Assembly (NCBI GenBank): GCA_038501195.1
Contig: JBBPUQ010000005.1
Coordinates: 310,001 to 374,000 of the forward strand
Direction of reading: 5' to 3'
Length of the DNA stretch: 64,000 nucleotides
From: Nemania diffusa
Lineage: Eukaryota > Ascomycota > Sordariomycetes > Xylariales > Xylariaceae
Of this stretch, positions 57,130-64,000 are shown in pieces; the first letter of the stretch is position 1; each line of letters starts with the position of its first letter. A program made the position numbers and the translations under genes. The notes beneath the pieces were generated by a model, which searched no databases, had not been told where the DNA came from, and saw only the letters and a program-made list of their open reading frames with translations.

Positions 57130-60100
57130 GTTGTTTGAAGAGAGTGGGCGAGGTATAATATTAGGCCGATCGGGCACAATCGATAGGACGCGGGCGCGGG
57201 CACGGTCGATCGATGGTGGCCAATTACTAAAGCGTTGAAGGATGAATGGAAGATGAAGAAGGAACCAGGTATCAGTCCCACTGGGAGCAGATTGTTGTAA
57301 CGTAGAAGTCTACCTAATTAAGAGAGATGGTAGGGCCTGTAGAGAAAGCGTGCAGTAGGTTGCGCGTGGGTATTAAAAGGTGGAGGGATGGAAATTGGGG
57401 ATTGGGATTGAAGGTTTGTGTGCAACGAGAGACGGATGCCTTCATAAAAGTTTCGTTTTATCAGCCTTGCGCGCGACGGGAATCCCTACCAACACAGGTA
57501 GGTACGACGTGCATCAGCAAGGTACGTACATCAGGAGCTGGTTGCTAGCCAAATTAAGTAGTGCCTAGATACATATCTACATGTAACACCTACGTAATTC
57601 GGTATTATGCATTTAGGGAGTATATATCAGTAAACAGTACATCAATCACTGTACAGTGTAATCTGCGACACTCTAACTTCATTAACAGTATGTAAGTATG
57701 TACCTAGCGTAAACCTCTACCTAGGTTCTCTGTAGGTATTTACCTAATTAACCTACCCTACTTAAAGTTATGTTAAAAATAGGTAGACAAATGTAATGTT
57801 GTGATGTCGGATAGAATCTTTAGCGTATTTGTATTTCTGATATATTCACGAGGAGTCTGCGTTCTGAAGAGGGTTTGTGTCGCACTCGCAAATTTCTTTG
57901 TTGTGCTGTGTAATAGAGAACCTCACTGGTTTGGATGACGCTAGTTTGTAGACTCCCTCTAAGTGCAGCTTTGCTCTAGAATTGACCGTTAACTTGTGAA
58001 TGGTTCCTATGTTAATCCGGAGAACAGCGGGAGACAGCTGGCAGACTGGCTGATGATGCTATTGTGTGCTAGAAGAACGCTTGAATAATTAGATTTGCGC
58101 AAGTTGCATGTTACCTAGGTAGGTATTGAAATGATAGCATCTTGAAGCGAGCCGCTCATGCCTCAGACACAAATAATAGAAACTTGCTCTTTAGGGCAGC
58201 TTTCAGCTGTTCAGGCAATTGCGACCCGAGCATCAACTCAGTTGTCGATGTCCTAGTAAGCTACTAGCGCTACCGATGTTAATATAATGAGACCTACCCC
58301 TTTTATAGCTGGGCCTCAACCCCCTCACTTGGATAATTTAATTAGGGTGGTTAGATCTACGAGTAGTTGAGGATTTAGCCATTGTTTTTACTCCTACTAA
58401 GCATAAGTAGGACATGAAACAACTGTCGAGTCAAGCAAGAGTGTCTAGGTCAAGCCATAAAAGGTGGTAGGTCTCCTGCAATTTAGCAGATGCCTTAGGT
58501 ATGCGTAAGTCTCGAGAGCAGCCCTTTAGCGTTACTGAGTTCCAAGAGTAATCAATCACCGCTCTCTTTATGTTACCTCGTGCAACCTTAACCTTCTATC
58601 AACACTCGGTAGGTATTTGTCCAGTGGTGCACAGGCAGTAAGCTAGCCACTGCCTCGTTTGACCCGATTGAGCTAGTGCTCATTAACTTCTAAGTGCTTG
58701 TCCGATAATAATACAGATGCGCTCGCAGCGTCATTTTTTACTGCAGGCCAAGCCTCTAAGGATCAGCCAGTGTTCTGAAATAGCTCTTGTCTCGTCTTCT
58801 CCGAAAGTGTGCTTGACTTCACAAGTAGGATCTCAACTTCATATGTTTAATTTTCATACCATAAAATCGGACAACCTGATGGCTGCTCAAAAGTCACTTT
58901 GGAAACAGCTTGATAAATATCTCTAAACATAGCTCGTCGTTACCTAATGGCTATTAGTTGTTCAATGATGAGGCTTGCAATCTATGCTACATGTTTAGCT
59001 ATGTCTTAGCTTTCTGTCACTTAGTGTTGACCAGCTTTATAGAAGATCCATAGAGACAAGAATACTTGTAGAGAATCTCTTGAGTCGTCGAGTTATTTTC
59101 TGATCACTCATTCCATCTTCCCCAAGTTACTTGGATCTTGCCCAATTAATCTTGCCTTGTTCCCGGTTATCGAGGTTGATTATCTAGCCACTGCGACCAG
59201 CCATATCCATCAATAGGTTCAAAAAATATATTCTTAGAAGCTAAGTTAGAATAGCATAAATATGTCCTTGTAGACTGGGAGTTAAATAAATAATCAACCA
59301 TCCTGAGGCGGAGTTAATCTTGTAGATGATTTGTCTTTAGAGGTGGAAAACTGTACAAGCTAATATAAGTGGTATAACTATCTTTATACATACCAGCATA
59401 TGATGTTAACTTGTCAGGGGAGGAAGTCACAGAGTGAATAGAAGTCCTATAGCGGCTAAGAAGAAGGGTGTAGGAGGGCGTAGTATAGGGCTCAATAGAT
59501 AAATCAATTGATTCCTAACCTCCTAGATCTATAGAGGGAACCGAAGGTCTCTTATATATAGCTAAATCCATAGATATAACTACGCTATAGGGTCTAGTTA
59601 CTTTATCACCTGACATAACTTGTAACTTAGAACATGTTAAAACAGTGAAAAGTATAATCGACTTCGGGGTGAAAAGATTTATTATCTAAACGGTAGCAAT
59701 TCCCATTACAGCATGTAACATATGCTCTTTATTAGTTGCAGGTAATTAAATAATAAGTCTGCAAAACTTTTGAAACATTTTTTTCAATCCATAACTTTAC
59801 GTCGCTATAAGTACTAACCCGCGGCAAAAAAACATGCAATGACCTTAAGATTGGAGATTGGCTGGCTGCCGACTTTGGTCCTAAGGTTACACAGCAACCC
59901 CCTTTTCCAAGCCGCATGAACTTTTCGGTTACTTCGGCCTCGGGCTAGATTCCTGATTTAGACCCTGTCAGATTTAAACGTTGCCACATCTTATATTTTA
60001 ATCTTGACTACATCTAATTATATGCTCTAGCTGGATTAATCAGCTTGATATTTCGTTGATCTTCGCTTATTTTGTCTAAGTCTAGAGCTATAAACAATCT

Positions 60101-60496
60101 TGATATTCGTTGGATTCCGTGTCACTCGATTTAAATCGGTCTAATATTCTGCTTCAGAGCTATAGTAATGATGATTTACGTCATAGCGTCTGACATAGAA
60201 TTAAGTGGCTCTATGAAATATACTGTAAATAAACCATATCGGGAGAGTAAATTAGGGAAGCCTTTTCGTACGAGTGGCGACCCTACAGCTATATATAGGC
60301 TAGAAATAAAGGTTGACCAAGCCACTTGCCGAGAGGGCTACCTCTGGTTCATATATTGCGTAGTCATACTTATTTCATTCTCAACCTTTGCATATTCCTA
60401 AGTATTCCTTAGTTCGGCTGTCACTCTGCCCCTACATGTTGCTTGGTAATTCAATGACTGTCTATATCACCGTTTATATCATCAGCTATCTTCACC
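57130..60496. other. AT-rich geneless region
   Basis: 3.4 kb without a supportable gene on either strand. The first 400 bp are SPT6 promoter. After 57550 the DNA is AT-rich with short frames only and some TACCTAGGTAGGTA elements. It may be RIP-degraded repeat DNA, but I recognise no transposon motif. Confidence 0.5.
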
Positions 60497-61604
60497 ATGG
60501 CAAATCTAGGACCATTGCCAACTGACTTCTTGAAAGTCTCAACATGCGACCCTCATCTATCTGAGATTGCTTCCTATACTTATGGCTTTATTGGCTACCT
60601 TGTCCAAGGGCCAATAGCACAAACCACGTGCTATCCGAACGGATACAATCCGAATACGCAACAGTTCTATTCACCTGCGCACTGCCCAATTGGATTCACA
60701 ACAGCATGTCTGTCCGTCAATAGTATTGGATCACTGCAAGAGACAACTGTAACATGTTGCCCGACGTGCGTATTAGCCGCATCTAAAGCTTCTTTATGCA
60801 TTTCTTACAGCCGAAGATACTCTTTTCCTATGCAATAAAACTCGATCGACGATTACTAATCTTATTTGATGCTCTGATAGTGAGCATCTCTTCAAATGCC
60901 AAACAACTAGTCGTTACCTATGGGAATCAACTTTAGGTTGCGTTCTGCCTTTTACAACGGCAACAATATTGACAGTCATCCCACAGAATGGGTCAACAAT
61001 GCTCAATACTCAAGGAGCGGGCGGTGGATTGAACGCTTTTTCGATTCAAGTACGATATCAATCTACTGACTTCATACAAACAAATATTTCCTCTGTAAGT
61101 CCGAGTGCTACTCGTGTCAGGTCTAGAAGTATAGTAGAGACTAGGCGCTAATATATTTAGACTGCCACAAACACCACTAACGTAGCCCGGAGTAGTAGAA
61201 GTAGTAGTACGGACACCAGTGCGAACTCTAACCACAAGATCGGGGGTTTGACCCCTGGCGTAGCAGCCGGAATTGCAATAGGGGGCTTCGTGTTCCTCTT
61301 AATTATAACAGCTGTGGTGTGGTATCGATTACGACAAAGGAGGCGTCTTCCTGCCATGGGATCGAAACAGCAATTGCAACATAATGAGAACCTTGATCTA
61401 AATTCTAGACCGGCTCTTGCGCAAACTACACCATTGGCAGATGGTATCCCACCTTACCAGCTAGCAGACAATTTCCCAAGTCCTGTGGAAATACCAGGGG
61501 TTAGTAAACTCCATCCACATACCTATAACTATGTATTACTAGATCCCCTATTACTCTTGGGGCTATCGCTCAACTTTTTAACTTTTTTTCCCCCACAATC
61601 CTAG
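60497..61604 (+). CDS. Cys-rich single-pass membrane protein (fungal, unnamed family)
   Basis: Exons 60497-60765, 60881-61094, 61161-61604; 308 aa as modelled. Intron 1 (115 nt, GTGCGT donor, TACTAAT branch) joins ...VTCCP to TEHLFKCQTTSRYLWESTLG, restoring a cysteine pattern familiar from fungal surface proteins. Intron 2 (66 nt) starts GTAAGT. The N-terminal 160 aa has paired cysteines (VSTCDPHL, TTCYPNGYNP, PAHCPIGFTTACLS, VTCCP, FKCQTT, GCVLPF). A Ser/Thr linker, then GIAIGGFVFLLIITAVVWY as the transmembrane helix and RLRQRRR on the cytosolic side follow. There is no clear N-terminal signal peptide. This architecture resembles WSC-like or other wall-sensing proteins, but I do not recognise a WSC domain. 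The 3' end is uncertain: a GTTAGT donor near 61498 could splice to an acceptor at about 61605 and change the last residues. Confidence 0.65.
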
Positions 61605-62845
61605 ATATTACTATCTCCTACACTTATTATACAGGCCTCCACTCTTTCTAACATGCCTGTCATAGGTTGAAAGAGCCTCAGAGATAGATGGAACCAACCG
61701 ACATGAAATGCCCTAGCCGCTTAGAAGGGCCCAGAAAAGTGGCTTCAGCCCTTCTACTGCGGTTAATTGGGCTGTCACCAACAGACGTGGAATGGTATTA
61801 TGGAGATTGGCCCGATACTCGAGCGCAGTGTGTGCCTTGCGGCTGCAACAACGTGAGCCTGCAAGATACGTAGGTGTTATGTCCTCATGACACTTGCGAG
61901 GCGTTTCTTCCCTAGAGTATGGGATTCGAGGCAGAGCCAGAGCTGCTAATTCTCGAGATCACCTCGGGCGTGGCGCTGTTCACCCCTATTCGCCTCTGCG
62001 GCGCAATGATAGGCCGAGAGAATCTCTGGCCGCAGTTAGTGATCCCCCTTTATCTAAAGCCTCTCACTACAATTATGACGTACATGCTCGGTTCTCTTCG
62101 ACCATCCTTATAGCTCTTCTTTCACTCCTGACTGAAAGATGACTTGCTGAAACACTGGGCTTCTTAGTGTAGGCTCTGAATGGCTTCCGCCTACTATTGC
62201 GTTCTTCTACCTACACCTCCTTCCCGCCAGTGCACCCAACCCTTGAGGGTTGGTGGGATCGTTGGAAGCGTATGCATCCCCCCTACCTGAGAGTGTGCTT
62301 GTTGATTGCCTCCCGCATAATGCTCGAGAAGGATTGAGCTAGGATGTAGGTCTTCGTGAATAGTGATAGGGATAGGCATGTTAGTCTCTGTGTACAAACT
62401 TTGGTTCTATGCTTGGTGGAAATGTGATAGGCATTCTAGGGATAAAATTATTTGCTATATTTATAAAGCAAAGATGTTGTCTTGCCGCCCTGTCGGGGCA
62501 GTACATCAGTCTGTCTAAGTTTGTTCCAGCTGATTGGGCGAGCTGCCCACCCACGCCTTGCTATATTCCACTATACTAGTCTCAAAACTTCTATTGCAAC
62601 GTTATAGTTGTTAAAGGATGCCGACTACTTCTAAGTGAAACTTTTATACCTTGTAGGCTTTGTGAGCCTCGGGGGCTGCATCACAAGTGCTGGAGGGTGC
62701 AACGACCATAGCAAATCTTGTGCGACTACTTGGGGTGAAATTAACGACTTTGTGACCACTCACATGTGACCGACCCTGTTATTAGATCCTTGCTAGCCGC
62801 CCGTGCTCGTGCAGGTACGGGTAAGAATATCAACAATGCTTTTAT
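61605..62845. other. Intergenic region with possible gene fragments
   Basis: Frames at 61688-61873 (DVEWYYGDWPDTRAQCVPCG) and 61919-62110 (ELLILEITSGVALFTPIRLC) read like protein but lack splice links and motifs I know. A minus frame near 62380-62290 (MPIPITIHEDLHPSSILLEH) is similar in quality. They may be remnants. The rest is the 5' region of the DUF7924 gene. Confidence 0.35.
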
Positions 62846-64000
62846 ATGTGGACGGTGAACAGCTATGCTAACTCAAAAGCTCTAGAGCTTCCGCAAAACC
62901 CTAGTGAGCAGCCGTCAGATGCCCTCTTGCCGTATATGAAAAGGGCCCTCGACGTGACCTTTGATATGGACCAGTTACCCTCTAAAAGAAACTGGCTGAC
63001 GCGGAGAGAAGGGCCACAGCCTGGAATCGAGAAAGAAGAACAGAGGGATAAAGTAAGTAGACGCTAGACGCCCCCTGGCGCAAATAAACGATTAACAGAC
63101 GAGATCCCGCAGACAACTCTACAACAGCCAGAACCTAGACATCCTAAGCGTCTCTACGCCTCGTTCCTGAAGGACTTCGTCGACCTAGTCCACCCACATT
63201 CCCATCCCGACTCCCTCGACCCCTTCGTGTGCGAGTGGGTCGACGCCGTCGAGTCACGAGAGAAACTCTGTCGGTCAGACAGCCATGTTTACCGTTCAAG
63301 CGTTGACCCTGTTTCGAGGCATCTCACGAGATCAGCTCCGGAGATAGGCTACGCAAAGGAGACCGACGAGTTTCTGGCGCCTCTCACACCCCTTTTTGCC
63401 AAATCACAGTCCTATCCATCTAGTACTGCTAGTTCGTCTTCTAGTATTCGACATCGAGTGTACCGTCAGAACAACTTGCAACTCAACCACATTAACGTCC
63501 GACGCGCTGACGCACCACTACCAAGTATCGTCTCTAGTTCGGTCAATAGCACGTTACACGCTAAGCGGGACTCTCCCGAGCCGTCGGCTGAGGAGACAAA
63601 GGTTGCTATGGACTGGCTAGAAACTCTCGCGGAGGGATGTGACGAGGGCGACGTCGCTACTTTCCTCAGTCGCACAATATTTCCCAACCCCAACGACCGA
63701 GCGTACGGAGCAACTGCGGGTTTAATAAGCAACGCTAGCGCTCCCATATCGCAGCATCTCGTTCCCATCGATCACGCAAGTTGGTACAGGGTTACCCAGC
63801 CTAAACCTGACAAGCTCTATGGGTACCCGGGGATTGCAGACAGAGCATTTACACAGCCACAACTCCTCGCTCAAACTATGCTCGACGCCCAGATCCCACA
63901 CGATCCAGGGGCAACACCACAGGGCCTTCGATTCCCTTTCTTGAGCATCGAGGTCAAAGCGGCCGGAGGTACGCGAGGTGACCTCTGGGTTGCTACAAAC
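62846..64000 (+). CDS. DUF7924-type fungal protein, cut by window end
   Basis: Exons 62846-63052 and 63113-64000 (continues past the window); 365 aa visible. The 60-nt intron starts GTAAGT and uses the CAG at 63112; the nearer CAG at 63098 breaks the frame. The N-terminal part after the intron reads KRLYASFLKDFVDLVHPHSH, FVCEWVDAVES and SAPEIGYAKETDEF, the conserved leader of a large Pezizomycotina family. Further on come NLQLNHINVRR, TIFPNPNDRAYG, YGYPGIADRAFTQPQLLAQ and FPFLSIEVKAAGG...LWVATN, the DUF7924 core, where the Glu of SIEVKA lies in a position that resembles the E-x-K of PD-(D/E)XK nucleases. The function is unknown. Copies are numerous and often subtelomeric or near non-self-recognition genes. 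The first-exon start is uncertain; a Met at codon 31 is an alternative. Confidence 0.75.

Overview
The window is nuclear DNA of a filamentous ascomycete (Pezizomycotina, most likely a Sordariomycete). Genes on both strands are interrupted by short GT-AG introns, mostly 49-220 nt, with CTAAC/CTGAC-type branch sites. Promoters are CT-rich, intergenic DNA is full of TAGGTA/CCTACC microsatellite, and several proteins are Pezizomycotina-specific. I assembled 15 protein-coding gene models by hand from frame continuity, splice signals and remembered family motifs, plus one weak small-gene candidate. No homology search was run.

Layout. 0.6 kb: tRNA-Lys(CTT) whose T-stem is split by a 57-nt insert with all the signals of a spliceosomal intron, followed by a Pol III-type terminator. 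2.4-16.6 kb, plus strand: Axl2-type cadherin-like membrane protein, PP2C phosphatase (Ptc2/3 type), mitochondrial PPR-like protein, Dug1 Cys-Gly dipeptidase. 18.7-23 kb, accessory: remnants of a NACHT/NLR gene and of ankyrin repeats, a minus-strand C2H2 gene of the kind often found near fungal NLRs, a diverged direct repeat, a perfect hairpin and a PAQR/Izh membrane receptor. 23.9-29.7 kb: Efm6 lysine methyltransferase and a secreted double-psi beta-barrel (expansin/RlpA-like) protein. 29.7-33.5 kb: AT-rich DNA with decayed coding traces. 33.5-57.1 kb, mostly minus strand: Ccz1, a flavin-carrier/TRP-like protein, GH35 beta-galactosidase, Osh3-type oxysterol-binding protein, a plus-strand STAND-like gene without NACHT, and Spt6. 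57.1-60.5 kb: AT-rich and geneless. 60.5-64 kb: a Cys-rich single-pass membrane protein and the start of a DUF7924 gene cut by the window end.

Most core genes are unlinked housekeeping functions: transcription elongation (Spt6), vacuolar Rab7 activation (Ccz1), lipid transfer at ER contacts (Osh3), glutathione turnover (Dug1), translation-factor methylation (Efm6) and polarity (Axl2). The accessory genes (STAND-like, NACHT and ankyrin relics, C2H2, DUF7924) belong to families that expand together in fungal non-self recognition repertoires.

The most unusual observation is the tRNA gene interrupted by a spliceosomal-type intron. Second is a GH35 intron bounded by a perfect 13-bp inverted repeat. 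Both inserts contain hairpins, which recalls introner-like elements.
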